Assembly (NCBI GenBank): GCA_003222035.1
Contig: QHUS01000066.1
Location: 1-59,961, forward strand
Direction of reading: 5' to 3'
From: Gemmatimonadota bacterium
Lineage (GTDB): Bacteria > Gemmatimonadota > Gemmatimonadetes > Gemmatimonadales > GWC2-71-9
Length of the DNA stretch: 59,961 nucleotides
Below, one piece after another: positions 29,466 to 39,204 of the stretch. Position 1 is the first letter of the stretch; each line of letters opens with the position of its first letter. Both the position numbers and the translations under genes were made by a program. The notes beneath the pieces were generated by a model. It had not been told where the DNA came from. It made no database searches and worked only from the letters and a program-made list of their open reading frames with translations.

Positions 29466-30032
29466 GAACAATACGCCGGTTCCACCGGTGGCAAACCACC
29501 CCGCGAGCATCTGGGTAGAGCTGCTTTCGCCCGGCGGCTCGGTGAACAGGGCCTGCAGCCAGCGGCGGATGTGGCGCAGCTCGGGCGCGCGGCGGCCGAG
29601 CATTGAAATGACGGCACCGGCGCCGTGGGTCGCGCGCAGGAAATGCGCGATGGCATGGACGCGCTGCGCGAAGATGTAGGCGCGCACGCCGGGTTCGTCG
29701 TACAGGAGTGTGCCCTCGTAGGGATCGGCGGGGGGCGCATCCATGCGAGGTCCGAAATAGATGAACACGCGCTGATCGCCGTCCTTGCGCTCCACCACCG
29801 CGGCCGCGGCGTCGGCGCCAAGCCGCGCGGCGTGAATCAAGTCGTCCTGCGACAGGATGCCCACGGCCACCGTCCATTCGATGGCGGCGAGCGCCTGGTC
29901 GAGCGGACAGCCGACGGCGTCGTCGTACGCGAGGAGTCGCGGCGCTTCGGCGGCGCGCACGAAGAACTGTGCGAGCGCATCGGCACGATCCTCGAACGTG
30001 CGCGTCTGACGCGAGGTTGCGGGAACGGTCAT
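29409..30032 (-). CDS. hypothetical protein, 207 residues
   Basis: A soluble-looking protein with good codon usage. N-terminal helical part (ADALAQFFVRAAEAPRLLAYDD) then a mixed domain with short strands (DQRVFIYFGPRMDA, GVRAYIFAQRVHAIAHFL). No motif recognised. ATG 30032 lies back-to-back with the exported protein gene at 30080, so a shared divergent promoter region of under 50 nt separates them. Confidence 0.6.
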   Translation of the reverse strand: MTVPATSRQTRTFEDRADALAQFFVRAAEAPRLLAYDDAVGCPLDQALAAIEWTVAVGILSQDDLIHAARLGADAAAAVVERKDGDQRVFIYFGPRMDAPPADPYEGTLLYDEPGVRAYIFAQRVHAIAHFLRATHGAGAVISMLGRRAPELRHIRRWLQALFTEPPGESSSTQMLAGWFATGGTGVLFLPRQPNGPYTYCEVGVDL

Positions 30033-30079
30033 GGTGGCATTATAACCAAGGCTTCTGTCGACATTCTAGAGGACGCGTG

Positions 30080-30634
30080 ATGCGCTGCCTGGCCGTATTG
30101 CTGTGTCTTGGCTTCACTTCGCTCGCGGCACAGCAACCCGAGACGCCGCCCGACTCCGGCACGGCGCGGGCGGAGTCGGTACCGCCTGCCCCGCCGCCCT
30201 CGCCGACGCCGGAGCAGAAGCATTTCCTCGATGGACTCAAGACGGCGACGCGCGGCCTCGCGCAACTCAAGGATGGCATAGGCCGCGTCTCGCGTGCCAG
30301 CAAGGGTGACTCGGTCGCGCAGCAGCGCGCGGGACAGTTTCTCGCCGGGTTGTGCGGCAGCAGTCGCGGGTTTCTGAAGCGCGGACGACCGCAAATGAAT
30401 CCCACCGTGTACGAAGACACGGTGCGCACGAAGGCAAAGCGCCTGACTACGCAGATGGACACGCTGATCGCGTTCACGCCGGCGTGCGAGCAGCGCGCGG
30501 CGGCCGTACCCAACTCGACCGCCGTGGAGCTGAGCAAGCGACTCAAGAGCTACGACGGCGCCCTGCGGGACTTCCGTCTCGCGATCGGGCTGCCGGTCAA
30601 AGAGGACACCGCGAAGGCCCCCAAGCACCCATAG
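30080..30634 (+). CDS. exported helical protein, unknown function
   Basis: A 184-residue protein with a signal peptide (MRCLAVLLCLGFTSLAAQ), a Pro-rich linker, then a helical domain with two Cys (LCGSSRGF and FTPACEQR) that could form a disulfide. No family recognised. The upstream GTG at 30077 is an alternative start. A similar exported, helical, two-Cys layout does not occur elsewhere in the window. Confidence 0.6.
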   Translation: MRCLAVLLCLGFTSLAAQQPETPPDSGTARAESVPPAPPPSPTPEQKHFLDGLKTATRGLAQLKDGIGRVSRASKGDSVAQQRAGQFLAGLCGSSRGFLKRGRPQMNPTVYEDTVRTKAKRLTTQMDTLIAFTPACEQRAAAVPNSTAVELSKRLKSYDGALRDFRLAIGLPVKEDTAKAPKHP

Positions 30635-30711
30635 TGGCTTGATACTGTCGTCATGGTGGCGTCGGACGGAGGTCGGTGACGCAACCGCCATAGCACCTGA
30701 CGGTTACTCTA

Positions 30712-30740
30712 TTGACAGGGTTGGCCGCCAACCCTACCTT
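30712..30740 (+). promoter_or_regulatory. cspA promoter
   Basis: TTGACA (30712-30717), 17-nt spacer, TACCTT (30735-30740). The transcript would have a 5' leader of about 150 nt before the cold-shock gene. Confidence 0.75.
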
Positions 30741-30789
30741 TGGCCCCGGTTCAAGCAATACGTGGCACCGTCACCGGTTTGTCTGCGCA

Positions 30790-30822
30790 CCGCGAGGACC
30801 ACTTGTCTCGCGGTTTTTGTTT
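30790..30822 (+). terminator. intrinsic terminator inside the cspA leader
   Basis: CCGCGAG (30790-30796), 10-nt loop, CTCGCGG (30807-30813), then TTTTTGTTT. Two further hairpins follow before the gene: CCCTGGTC/GACCAGGG and GGGGCAGTGCCCC. Confidence 0.82.
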
Positions 30823-30898
30823 GAGCCCGTCCCTGGTCGCGGTGACCAGGGTCGAACGTGTCCGGGGCAGTGCCCCTTAGTGCTGAGGTCCAAACGGT

Positions 30899-31099
30899 AT
30901 GGCAAAGGGTAAGGTGAAGTGGTTTAACGACGCGAAGGGCTTTGGCTTTATCGCGCAGGAGTCTGGTCCAGACGTGTTCGTCCACTTCACGGCGATCCAG
31001 GCTGAGGGCTTCCGCAGCCTCGCCGAGGGCGATACGGTCGAGTTCGAAGTCGCCCAGGGTCCAAAGGGTTTGCAGGCGCAGAACGTCCGCAAGGTCTGA
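30899..31099 (+). CDS. cspA: cold-shock protein, CspA family
   Basis: A 66-residue OB-fold single-strand nucleic-acid-binding protein: [18 protein letters not shown] with RNP1, then DVFVHFTAI with RNP2. Acts as an RNA chaperone. Full length. The long structured leader with an internal terminator suggests control of transcription elongation or translation by temperature, as known for leaders of other csp genes, though the mechanism here is inferred. Confidence 0.95.
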   Translation: MAKGKVKWFNDAKGFGFIAQESGPDVFVHFTAIQAEGFRSLAEGDTVEFEVAQGPKGLQAQNVRKV

Positions 31100-31174
31100 G
31101 CTTCTCGCATGGCGATGCAAGCGGGCTCGGAGACTCTCCGGGCCCGCCGCCGTTTCCGGTCTATATATTGGGTC

Positions 31175-31768
31175 ATGCAATTCGTCCGGATGACCCTGCT
31201 CCTCGCGCTGGCGCCCACCGTCGGGCGAGCGCAGGCACCGGCCTCAGGCACGATTCCCCCCTCCCGCTCGCCCTCCCCTACGGCCACGACGCCAGCACTG
31301 CCCGTATATCGCACCTTCACTCCGGGCATGTCGTACCGAGCGTTCGTGGAACGCGCCAGGGCGCTGGCTGACAGCGACGTCCTGCGTTGCCAGACCTCCC
31401 CGCACACGGCTCAGGTCATGGAGTGTGGCGTGGTGATCCGGGGTCCGCGCGACGCGGCCCGATTCTACTTGAGCGCGCACTTCATCGAGGGGAACGCCGA
31501 CGTCGTGGCGTTCTACGACTCCGCGGGGTTTGGCGACAAGCGCGGTGTGCCGCTGGTCGACCGCACCAAGAAGGAGCTGACGGGGCTGTTTGGCAGGCCG
31601 CGGCCGGTCGGCAAGAGCGGCTGGGAGTGGCGCTACGGTCAGCGCGCCGTGCGGTTCAGCTGGCGGGGACGCGGTACCGCCCGATGGGTGTCCGTCACCC
31701 TCACGGACCGGGACGTCATGGACCGGATCAGCGCGTACGTGACGCCACCCGTCAGGCGCAAGTCCTAA
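31175..31768 (+). CDS. exported protein, unknown function
   Basis: A 197-residue protein with a signal peptide (MTLLLALAPTVGRAQ) and a Ser/Pro/Thr-rich linker, then an alpha/beta domain with two Cys (LRCQTSPHTAQVMECGVVI) and strands ending in TARWVSVTLTDRD. No family recognised. ATG 31175 fits the signal peptide; the frame is open 66 nt further upstream. A GC-rich hairpin after cspA (about 31124-31150) separates the two. Confidence 0.6.
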   Translation: MQFVRMTLLLALAPTVGRAQAPASGTIPPSRSPSPTATTPALPVYRTFTPGMSYRAFVERARALADSDVLRCQTSPHTAQVMECGVVIRGPRDAARFYLSAHFIEGNADVVAFYDSAGFGDKRGVPLVDRTKKELTGLFGRPRPVGKSGWEWRYGQRAVRFSWRGRGTARWVSVTLTDRDVMDRISAYVTPPVRRKS

Positions 31769-31795
31769 AACCGGAGCAACCGCAAGCGACAAGAC

Positions 31796-32707
31796 TCAGG
31801 TTGCCGCGCAGCCGGCAGCCACGAGTCGCTCCGCAATTCCCGCCACACTACGGGCCGATCCGAGCTGGTCGAGCCACCGGGGCGGAATGCCGGTCTCGCC
31901 ATCCCGCGCTCCCAGCAGGGCACCCGCAACGGCCGCGTTCGTATCCGTGTCCCCGCCCGCCTCCGCGAGAAAAATGAGCGTTTCCTCGAGGGACGGCCCG
32001 TGCAGCGCCCACCAGAACGCGATTTCCACGCAGTGCACCACGTAGCCGGCCTTGCCACGGATCGCGAGGGGAAGGTCGCCTTGCTCCTCCCACGCCACGC
32101 GCCCGATGGCCTCGATCAGGGCTCGCGGTGCGGCTCCCTCGAGGCGGTGGAGCACCTCCTCGAGAAAGTATCTATTCCCGTGCAGCAGCTCGCGGGCGGC
32201 GATATTCACCGCCGCCGCGCCCCAGGTGCACCGCTCATCGGCATGAGTGATCGCGGCCTGTTGAGTCGAGACCCGCACTAGTTTGTCGAGATTATCGTGG
32301 TAGCGCAGGGCGACCGGAATACACCGCATGACGGCGCCATTTGAGGCGGACCGAGGGCCGATCGCCAGCCTGCCGGCCTCGAACGGCTCGGTGCCACGCT
32401 CGATGAGCCGCAGCGCGCAGAGCGTCGTGAACCCGATCCCCCGACCGTCCATTTTCATCCATTTGACCCAGCGCTGGGCCACGTCCTGCGCGTCGAAGTC
32501 GCCTTTCTCCACCAACGACTCGGCGAGGAGCAGGGTCATGGCCGCGTCGTCGTCAAACGGGGACTCCCTGGGTGGCGGTGCCAGGTCGCGCACCCCCTGC
32601 GGGAACGCTGCACGGATTGCCTCGGCGGTCCCGAGGTGCTCGGTCGGCACGCCCAGCTGGTTTCCGATCAACAGCCCGAGCACCGCGCCGCGCGCCCGCG
32701 TCAACAA
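31796..32707 (-). CDS. ADP-ribosylglycohydrolase family protein
   Basis: A 303-residue all-helical hydrolase with the two di-metal motifs: SPFDDDAAMTLLLAESL near residue 50 and AGGDTDTNAAVAGALLGA near residue 255. Family members remove ADP-ribose from Arg or from other adducts, or hydrolyse related glycosides. The start is uncertain: TTG 32707 is used, but the reading frame suggests a few more residues upstream. It lies 26 nt after the Ser/Thr kinase gene on the same strand and is likely co-transcribed. Confidence 0.88.
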   Translation of the reverse strand: MLTRARGAVLGLLIGNQLGVPTEHLGTAEAIRAAFPQGVRDLAPPPRESPFDDDAAMTLLLAESLVEKGDFDAQDVAQRWVKWMKMDGRGIGFTTLCALRLIERGTEPFEAGRLAIGPRSASNGAVMRCIPVALRYHDNLDKLVRVSTQQAAITHADERCTWGAAAVNIAARELLHGNRYFLEEVLHRLEGAAPRALIEAIGRVAWEEQGDLPLAIRGKAGYVVHCVEIAFWWALHGPSLEETLIFLAEAGGDTDTNAAVAGALLGARDGETGIPPRWLDQLGSARSVAGIAERLVAAGCAAT

Positions 32708-32733
32708 CAGCGGATCGAGGATGTCGTGCGCGG

Positions 32734-34443
32734 TCAGAAGGTCAGCACCACGACGCCGCTCTGCGGATCCACGCGGCTCGAGAAGCCGGGTCGATCGGCA
32801 TGCGGTCCAATGTACGGATGGGCGCTGTTATAGGCGGCGACGCTCGAGTTGCGGTACAGCCGGTAGTACCCGATGTGGGTCCGGACGGCCCCTTTCGACA
32901 CGAGGCAGTTACACCGCACCGCGGCAGCAGTGCCGGGGTTGACCTCGATGGTGATGTCCGAGGCGCTCCCGTTGGTGATGAGCGGAGCGAAGTATCGCTG
33001 GCCGCCGACTTCGGCACCCACCGCTGCCAGCCACCGCCCTCCGCGCCGCGGCAACATGGGGAGCGGGCCCTCGAGGGGCTCCCCAATGGCGGGATTGCCG
33101 GGGCGCAGCAGGCGCCATGCGAGCCCGCCTTTGCTGCCGCGCGGCAGCCGGAGTCGCTCGGTAGCATTTGGCGCAACGGTATCGATCGGCACGCCGTCGT
33201 TCAGGACCTCGACGGGCTCCACCAGCGCGTTGTGCAGCGACGCGACGCCAATTCCGAGGTACCCGAGGCGGCGTGCAATGACGATGGCGGCGAGCACTAC
33301 AGTGAACGCGGCCCCCCCCACCAACCATGCCCCGCCCCCCCCGCTCCGTCCGCCGGGCGACCGGACGTGGCCCGAGCGGAGTACCTGCCGCTCCAGGGTC
33401 TGTGCTCCGACCAGGCCTGTGGAGCCTGACGCGCGGCCGGCCGCGAGGGCGGCCAATACCTCGTCAGCGTCTTGGAACCGATCCTCCGGCTTCTTCGCCA
33501 AGCACGTCACGATCGCCGCAGAGAGCCACTGGGGAATCTTCGCGTTGACATCGCTCGCGACCGGCACCGGATCGGCCAGGTGTTTCCCGACGATCTCGGC
33601 GCTCGAGTTGCCGTCGTAAGGCGGCGTTCCGGTGACCATCTGGTAGAGCATGGCGCCGAAGGCGTACAAATCGCTTCGCCCGTCGAGCGTCGCCTGGCCG
33701 AGGGCCTGCTCGGGGCTCATGTACTGGACGGTGCCGACGGTGAAGCCCGTGGCCGTCTTGGCGCCGCCGCCGGTGCTCGTGCGCGGGTCGAGGAGCTTGG
33801 CGATGCCGAAGTCGAGCAGCAACACCCGGCCGGTCTTCTCTTCGAGCATCACGTTGTCGGGCTTGATGTCGCGGTGCACGAGGCCCTGGGTGTGCGCGTG
33901 AGCCAGCGCCTGGAGGATCGGCTCGGCGATCTTCACCGCGTCGGCCGCGGAGTACGGGCCACGGCGCCGCAACGCGTCCGCGAGTGATTCCCCTGCGACG
34001 AACGGCATCACGTAGTAAACCAGGCCCTCGCCATCGCCCGTGAAGTGCACCGGCAGAATGGCCGGATGCTGCAGCCGCGCCAGCGACTTCGCTTCCTGAC
34101 GGAACCGCGACAGCATACCCGGCGTCCACGCGATCTCGGGGTGCAGCACCTTGCACGCGAGGTGGCGGTCCAAGTCCCGATCCCACAGCTCGTACACTTC
34201 GGCGAAGCCGCCACGACCGATGAGGCGCTTGACCTCGTACTTGGCGCCGAGCGCGTGGGCTAGGCGCTCGGCTGTCGGGGCGGCAAGAGCGGCAGGCGCG
34301 GCAGGGACCGCGGCAGCACGCTCGTTAGTGATCACTGTTGGAGAAGCGGTCCCGCACGCCGGGCAGAACGCCGCACCCAGCGGAATCGCCGTACGGCACG
34401 AAGAACAAGTGGACTGGGTCGTCACGGCCCGAAAGATTCGCAT
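32734..34443 (-). CDS. membrane Ser/Thr protein kinase with zinc ribbon
   Basis: A 569-residue kinase. N-terminal zinc ribbon (CSSCRTAI, FCPACGTA), then a Hanks-type kinase domain (about 60-325) with GRGGFAEVYEL, the catalytic loop VHRDIKPDNVML, DFGIAKL and VGTVQYMSPEQAL. A membrane helix follows (about 383-400, after a Gly-rich stretch encoded by two C8 runs) and an extracytoplasmic beta-rich domain with two Cys. Substrates unknown. ATG 34443 is chosen over an upstream start; a GTG in VTTQST is possible. Divergent from the hydrolase gene. Confidence 0.9.
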   Translation of the reverse strand: MRIFRAVTTQSTCSSCRTAIPLGAAFCPACGTASPTVITNERAAAVPAAPAALAAPTAERLAHALGAKYEVKRLIGRGGFAEVYELWDRDLDRHLACKVLHPEIAWTPGMLSRFRQEAKSLARLQHPAILPVHFTGDGEGLVYYVMPFVAGESLADALRRRGPYSAADAVKIAEPILQALAHAHTQGLVHRDIKPDNVMLEEKTGRVLLLDFGIAKLLDPRTSTGGGAKTATGFTVGTVQYMSPEQALGQATLDGRSDLYAFGAMLYQMVTGTPPYDGNSSAEIVGKHLADPVPVASDVNAKIPQWLSAAIVTCLAKKPEDRFQDADEVLAALAAGRASGSTGLVGAQTLERQVLRSGHVRSPGGRSGGGGAWLVGGAAFTVVLAAIVIARRLGYLGIGVASLHNALVEPVEVLNDGVPIDTVAPNATERLRLPRGSKGGLAWRLLRPGNPAIGEPLEGPLPMLPRRGGRWLAAVGAEVGGQRYFAPLITNGSASDITIEVNPGTAAAVRCNCLVSKGAVRTHIGYYRLYRNSSVAAYNSAHPYIGPHADRPGFSSRVDPQSGVVVLTF

Positions 34444-34492
34444 TTGTGACGGGTGGTGCAATGCCGTGACACCCACGCACTATTTTTCGCGC

Positions 34493-35371
34493 ATGCTCGT
34501 GCTCCGAATCGTCATGGGCCTCGGGCTCGCGTACGCCGTGCTGGTGTTGCTCGCGTGGCGGTTTCAGGAGCACCTCGCCTTTCCGGCGCCGCGCGCCGTG
34601 GTGCCGGACCCGCAACGGCTCGGCGTGACGAACGGAGAGCGGGTGGAGATCCTCAGCGGGGACGGAACGAGACTGGTGGGGTGGTATTTGAGGGCGGTGG
34701 AAGGCGGTGAAGGACGGTGGAAGGCGGTGAAGGGAGGGGACGCCTCGACCGCCCTCCACCGCCCTTCACCGCCCTCGCCCGCCCTGCTTTGGTTTTACGG
34801 CAACGGCGAGACCGTGGCCGCGATTGGGCCAATCGTACGCGTGTTCCAGCCGCCGGGGACCGCCGTCCTGGTGGTCGACTACCCGGGATATGGCGGCAGT
34901 AGCGGCCGGGCGACCGAGCCGGCGCTGTACGCCGCCGCAGAGGCAGCCTACGCCGCGCTCGCGGCCCGGCCGGAGGTGGACCCACACCGCATCTATGTGT
35001 ACGGCCGATCGCTGGGAAGCGCGGTGGCAACCTGGACCGCAGCGCACCACGACGTGGCGGGATTGATCCTGGAATCGCCGTTCACGAGCGCGGCGGCGAT
35101 GGCGCACTATCACTACCGGCTGTTCCCGCGCCTCATTCTCCGGCTATCGCTGGACAACCTCTCCACCATCATGCGCGTCCGCTGTCCTATTCTGGTGTTT
35201 CATGGCGACGCGGACCGACTCGTGCCGACGAGTATGGGGCAAGCCGTCGCGGCGGCCGCCGGCGGGCCGGTCGAGGTCGTCCTGATACACGGCGCGGGGC
35301 ACAACGAGACGTACGACATCGGAGGCCGGGCGTACCGCGACAAGGTGTGGGAGTTCGTTGCCCGACGATAG
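34493..35371 (+). CDS. membrane-anchored alpha/beta hydrolase with repeat insertion
   Basis: A 292-residue hydrolase of the BAAT/ABHD13-like group: an N-terminal membrane helix (IVMGLGLAYAVLVLLAW), oxyanion region WFYGNGE, nucleophile elbow YGRSLGSA, the Asp in FHGDADRLV and the His in HGAGHNE. Just before WFYGNGE about 30 residues (GGEGRWKAVKGG to LHRPSPPS) are encoded by the self-complementary repeat at 34691-34784, which relatives lack, so the repeat has entered the gene without breaking the frame. Substrate unknown. Confidence 0.86.
   Translation: MLVLRIVMGLGLAYAVLVLLAWRFQEHLAFPAPRAVVPDPQRLGVTNGERVEILSGDGTRLVGWYLRAVEGGEGRWKAVKGGDASTALHRPSPPSPALLWFYGNGETVAAIGPIVRVFQPPGTAVLVVDYPGYGGSSGRATEPALYAAAEAAYAALAARPEVDPHRIYVYGRSLGSAVATWTAAHHDVAGLILESPFTSAAAMAHYHYRLFPRLILRLSLDNLSTIMRVRCPILVFHGDADRLVPTSMGQAVAAAAGGPVEVVLIHGAGHNETYDIGGRAYRDKVWEFVARR
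34691..34784. repeat. self-complementary 9-nt repeat inside the hydrolase gene
   Basis: Left arm GGGCGGTGGAA, GGCGGTGAA, GGACGGTGGAA, GGCGGTGAA; right arm (34746-34784) is the reverse complement of GGGCGGTGAA and GGGCGGTGGA units. Confidence 0.8.
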
Positions 35372-35399
35372 AGCGGGCAGCAAAGGGTCGGAGTGCCCG

Positions 35400-36248
35400 T
35401 CAGATTACGACGACTGGAACGATGCGATCGCGCGTGGCTTCGTAGTGACGCTCGGCGTCGTCCAGGGCACGCCAGACGGCGTCATCGCCATCGGCGAACT
35501 TGGAGTTCGGGGCCACTCGACCCGTGGCCCGACGCACCGCGACGAGCGCCCGCGTCACTTCGCACCGGTCCACGTCGGGGTCGGTATGTCCGGTCACCAG
35601 CAGCTCCTCGAACAGCGACAGGCTGCACTCCTCGCCGAGGACATACAGCGACTCCAGGATCTTGGGGCCGAGGAAGCGGCGCTGTAGCGGATCCCCTCGG
35701 ATCCGCTGGAACAGGCGTACGAGCAGGTCGGCGTGTCCCGGGTAGTAGCGCGCCGCCTCCACGGCGGCGGCGACGAACGCGTGGTGCGCGCTGGGCGTCA
35801 CGACGTACCGCTCGAACAGCGGCCACGCTCCATCGGGGTGTCGCTCGGCGAGCGCCAGGAAGGCGAAGTAGCGCCGCCCCAGCGGCGCGCTGGTGTCGGC
35901 GATGACGGTCCGGAGCCCCGCGACCCCCCAGCGCGCTCCCACGAGCGCGGCGGCGGCCGCGTGCTGCCACCGCTCCAACTCGGGTACGCGAAACGTCACG
36001 ACGTGCGGATCGGGGAGCCGGCGGCATCGCTCTAGCATGGCGAGGAGGCGGCGGTCCACCTGGTGGAGCGCCGGCTCCAGCGCGGCGCCGTGCGCCCGAC
36101 GCGAGTGCCCCAGCGCATCCCACGCGAGGTTATCGAGGTTTGCCTCCTCCCACGCCCGCTCGAGGGTCACCACGTCGGGCGCGGCCAGGAGTCCTTCGAG
36201 CGCTCCGGCAAATCGGTACAGGCGGTCGGACGTTTCCACTCGCATCAA
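35400..36248 (-). CDS. helical protein, unknown function
   Basis: A 282-residue, mostly helical product with HEAT-like helix pairs in the second half (RRYFAFLALAERHPDGAWPLF, ADLLVRLFQRIRGDPLQRRFL). No signal peptide, membrane helix or catalytic motif. The distribution of acidic and basic residues and codon use are those of a real gene. Converges with the hydrolase gene, 28 nt apart. Function unknown. Confidence 0.65.
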   Translation of the reverse strand: MMRVETSDRLYRFAGALEGLLAAPDVVTLERAWEEANLDNLAWDALGHSRRAHGAALEPALHQVDRRLLAMLERCRRLPDPHVVTFRVPELERWQHAAAAALVGARWGVAGLRTVIADTSAPLGRRYFAFLALAERHPDGAWPLFERYVVTPSAHHAFVAAAVEAARYYPGHADLLVRLFQRIRGDPLQRRFLGPKILESLYVLGEECSLSLFEELLVTGHTDPDVDRCEVTRALVAVRRATGRVAPNSKFADGDDAVWRALDDAERHYEATRDRIVPVVVI

Positions 36249-36376
36249 GCTACGCCGGCAGCGGCCGCAGGCAAACGCGACTTCTCCACATCCGTCTGGA
36301 AAATGTGGGTGGAAATCTTGTGGATGGCTGTGGACTGTTGCGCTTCCTCACGGCGGCACTTAACCTTGCCCCGCAC

Positions 36377-37507
36377 TTGGCGAACCCTCTGCGAGCTTCA
36401 GCTCTCCTGGCCGCCCTGTGGCTGGCGGCGTGTTCCCATCCCAGCGGCCCGATCGCCCTGGGCCTCGCGGGCCCATTTTCGCAGCCGCGCGGCGGCTCCA
36501 TGCTGCGGGCGGCTCAGCTGGCGGTGAACCAGATCAACGCCAAAGGTGGCGTTGGGGGGGGGGGCCGGCGGCTCGAACTGCGGGTCGCCGATGATTCGGG
36601 CAACGAGGACACCGCGGTCCGCGTTGCGGAGCAGCTGTACGCGGATCCCGCCGTCGTGGCGGTCGTCGGGCACCTGAGCTCGGGAACCTCCCTCGCCGCG
36701 GCGCGAGTGTACGGCGCGGGCGCGACACCCGTCGCGATGATCACGCCCTCGGCGTCGAGCCCCGATCTGTCGGGGATCGGGCCTTTCGTGTTCCGTACCT
36801 GTCCCACCGACCTGCAGCACGGCGCCGAGCTCGCGCGCTTCGCCTGGCAGGTGCTGAATGCCAGGCGGGCCGGGATCATCTACCTGAACAACGATTACGG
36901 TCGCGGTGTGCGCCGGACGTTCGCGGACGAGTTCACGCGCCTGGGAGGCGCGGTCGTCGAGGCCGATCCGTACATCGCTAGTACCCGCTCGCTCGAGCCC
37001 TACCTGTCCCGCATGCGGCGCGGCGGCGTGGACCTCCTGCTGCTCGCGGCCGAGCGACCGGGGGCCGAGCTGGCGCTGCGGGAGATGCGCACCCTGGGAA
37101 TCGCGTGGCCGGTGCTGGGTGGAGACGCACTGGCGGGGATCGAGACCGACGGGGCACTCGCCGCGGGCGTACGGCTCTCGTCCGCTTATCTCGCCGACCG
37201 GAGCGACGAGCGGAACCTCGCGTTCGTCGCCGACTACGCACGCGCCTTTCCCGGGGAGCGGCCGGACCATCGGGGGGCGGGAACGTACGACATCGTGTAC
37301 CTGCTCGCGCGGGGCATCGCCCGTGTAGGCGCCGACCGGCGGGCCATTCGGGATTACCTGGCACGGGTGGGCCGGACGGGTGGGGGCCCGCCGTTCGAGG
37401 GTGTCACCGGCCGGATCGCCTTCGACGCCAACGGGGACGCGGCGGGTAAGACGGTGGCGATCGGTGTGGTGCGGGATGGTCGGCTCGTGACCGAGGCCGC
37501 GCGCTGA
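36377..37507 (+). CDS. lipid-anchored LivK-like ligand-binding protein
   Basis: A 376-residue type I periplasmic binding protein. Lipoprotein signal [10 protein letters not shown], then a Leu/Ile/Val-binding-like fold: [51 protein letters not shown]. An 11-G run (36554-36564) replaces the usual loop after NAKGG. The start is uncertain: TTG 36377 gives a normal signal length; a GTG at 36320 with a GGTGGA before it is the alternative. No ABC permease follows. Instead the stop overlaps a chemoreceptor start (TGATG), so it probably presents ligand to that receptor. Confidence 0.82.
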   Translation: MANPLRASALLAALWLAACSHPSGPIALGLAGPFSQPRGGSMLRAAQLAVNQINAKGGVGGGGRRLELRVADDSGNEDTAVRVAEQLYADPAVVAVVGHLSSGTSLAAARVYGAGATPVAMITPSASSPDLSGIGPFVFRTCPTDLQHGAELARFAWQVLNARRAGIIYLNNDYGRGVRRTFADEFTRLGGAVVEADPYIASTRSLEPYLSRMRRGGVDLLLLAAERPGAELALREMRTLGIAWPVLGGDALAGIETDGALAAGVRLSSAYLADRSDERNLAFVADYARAFPGERPDHRGAGTYDIVYLLARGIARVGADRRAIRDYLARVGRTGGGPPFEGVTGRIAFDANGDAAGKTVAIGVVRDGRLVTEAAR

Positions 37508-39204
37508 TGGCGGGCCCGCTCGACACCATCCGCGCGCGCATCCTCATCGGATTGACTCTCCTGCTCGCCGGCGTCGCTGCAACGGCGATCGCGGGCGTGA
37601 GCACGTTACGCGAGATGCGGCACGCGATCGAGGAGGAGCTGGCGACACTCCGCACGTCGACCGAAGAGGGGAGCGGTCTCGTCACCAGCGTGCTCGAGGA
37701 GATCCGGGCCGCCGAACAGTACCTCGCGACACCGGGCGACGAACCCCGCCGGGTGTTTCAGGCGGCGGCCGAGGATGCGTTTGAGCACGAGCGGCGTCTG
37801 GACGCGCTCGGGGGCCTCACCATCGAGGATCGCCTCACCGTTAATCGCGTGCGTCAGCTCAATGCGTCGATCCAGACCGAGTACTCGATCGCCCACGCGC
37901 TGCGGGATTTGGGACGCGACCCCGAGGCGGTGGCGCACGCGGGCGCGGTCCGCTTGCAGGCGGCGGAGCTGACACGCCTGGTGCGCGACCTCGCGCGCCG
38001 GCAGGGGCTGAAGGCCGCAAAGGCCGCGGAGCACCTGAGCGCGGAGGCCACCGATCGGGAGCACCAGCTCTGGATCTTCGTCGCCGCGTTGGTGCTCGCC
38101 GGGTTCTTCCTGTCCCGCTATACCCTCGAGTCGGTGCACGCACCGCTCGGCCGATTGGTCACAGCCGCCGAGCGGCTTGGCGCCGGTGACCTGCGGCCGG
38201 TCACCACGGGCGACATGCCCCGCGAGTTCCGCGTGCTCGCAGACGCGATGCAGCTGATGGGCGACCGCCTGCGCCAGATCGTGAGCGAGGTGATCGCCGA
38301 GGCCGACCGAATCGCCGGAGCGGCGGGGGACCTGTCGGCGGTGAGCGAGCAGCTCGCCGCCTCTTCGAGCGAGGTCTCCGCCGCGATGGTCGAGATCTCG
38401 GGCGGCGCGGACCAGCAGCGCGCCGCCCTGACCGCCATGGGCACGGGGCTCGAGGGGCTGCGCGCCGCCATCGGCGAAATGGCAGACGCCGCGGAGCGCG
38501 CGGCGCAGCTGGGTGAAGAGATCCGCAGCGTGGCCGACCGCAACCGGAGCGACGTGGCGGCGGCGGGGAGCGTGCTGCTCAACGTGCGGGAGGTGGTGCA
38601 GACCACCTCCAAGCAGGTCACCCAGCTTGGCGACCTGAGCGCTTCGATCGACGACTTCGTGGAGCTCATCAAGCGCATCTCCTCGCAGACCAACCTGCTG
38701 GCGCTGAACGCGGCGATCGAAGCGGCGCGGGCGGGCGAGCACGGCCGGGGCTTCGCTATCGTGGCGGAAGAGGTGCGGCAACTCGCCGATGAGTCCGCGC
38801 GCGCGGCCGAGGCGGTGACCCGCACCACGGGCTCGATCCGTGAGCAAATGGAGGACGTCACCGCGACGATGGCTGCGGGTCAGGCGAAAGTCCGCGGGAT
38901 CGAGTCCGTGGCCGAAGGCGCAGCACACGGCCTCGCGGAGATCGCGACCGCAATCGAGCAGGTTGAGCAAGCGGCCACGCGAGTGCGATTGGTCGCCCAG
39001 GCCAACCGCGAGACGACCACGCAGCTCAAAGGCCAGGCGGAGCAAGTGGCGACTCGCGCCACGGCGCATGCGGCCGGCGCGGAGCAGGTGACCGCCGCCA
39101 CCGAGCAGCAGGGCGCCTCGACGGAACAGATGGCGGCCGCCGCGAGCAGCCTGCTCCAGGGGGCCGAGAAGTTGCGGAATCTGGTGCGGGGATTCCGGAT
39201 CTAG
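37507..39204 (+). CDS. methyl-accepting chemotaxis protein
   Basis: A 565-residue receptor. Membrane helices at about 11-31 and 187-205 frame a helical sensor region; a HAMP domain follows (about 206-260), then the cytoplasmic signalling domain with the hairpin tip [37 protein letters not shown]. There is no C-terminal CheR-binding pentapeptide. Directly coupled to the upstream binding protein. Senses presumably an amino-acid-like ligand and reports to CheA/CheW encoded elsewhere. Confidence 0.93.
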   Translation: MAGPLDTIRARILIGLTLLLAGVAATAIAGVSTLREMRHAIEEELATLRTSTEEGSGLVTSVLEEIRAAEQYLATPGDEPRRVFQAAAEDAFEHERRLDALGGLTIEDRLTVNRVRQLNASIQTEYSIAHALRDLGRDPEAVAHAGAVRLQAAELTRLVRDLARRQGLKAAKAAEHLSAEATDREHQLWIFVAALVLAGFFLSRYTLESVHAPLGRLVTAAERLGAGDLRPVTTGDMPREFRVLADAMQLMGDRLRQIVSEVIAEADRIAGAAGDLSAVSEQLAASSSEVSAAMVEISGGADQQRAALTAMGTGLEGLRAAIGEMADAAERAAQLGEEIRSVADRNRSDVAAAGSVLLNVREVVQTTSKQVTQLGDLSASIDDFVELIKRISSQTNLLALNAAIEAARAGEHGRGFAIVAEEVRQLADESARAAEAVTRTTGSIREQMEDVTATMAAGQAKVRGIESVAEGAAHGLAEIATAIEQVEQAATRVRLVAQANRETTTQLKGQAEQVATRATAHAAGAEQVTAATEQQGASTEQMAAAASSLLQGAEKLRNLVRGFRI

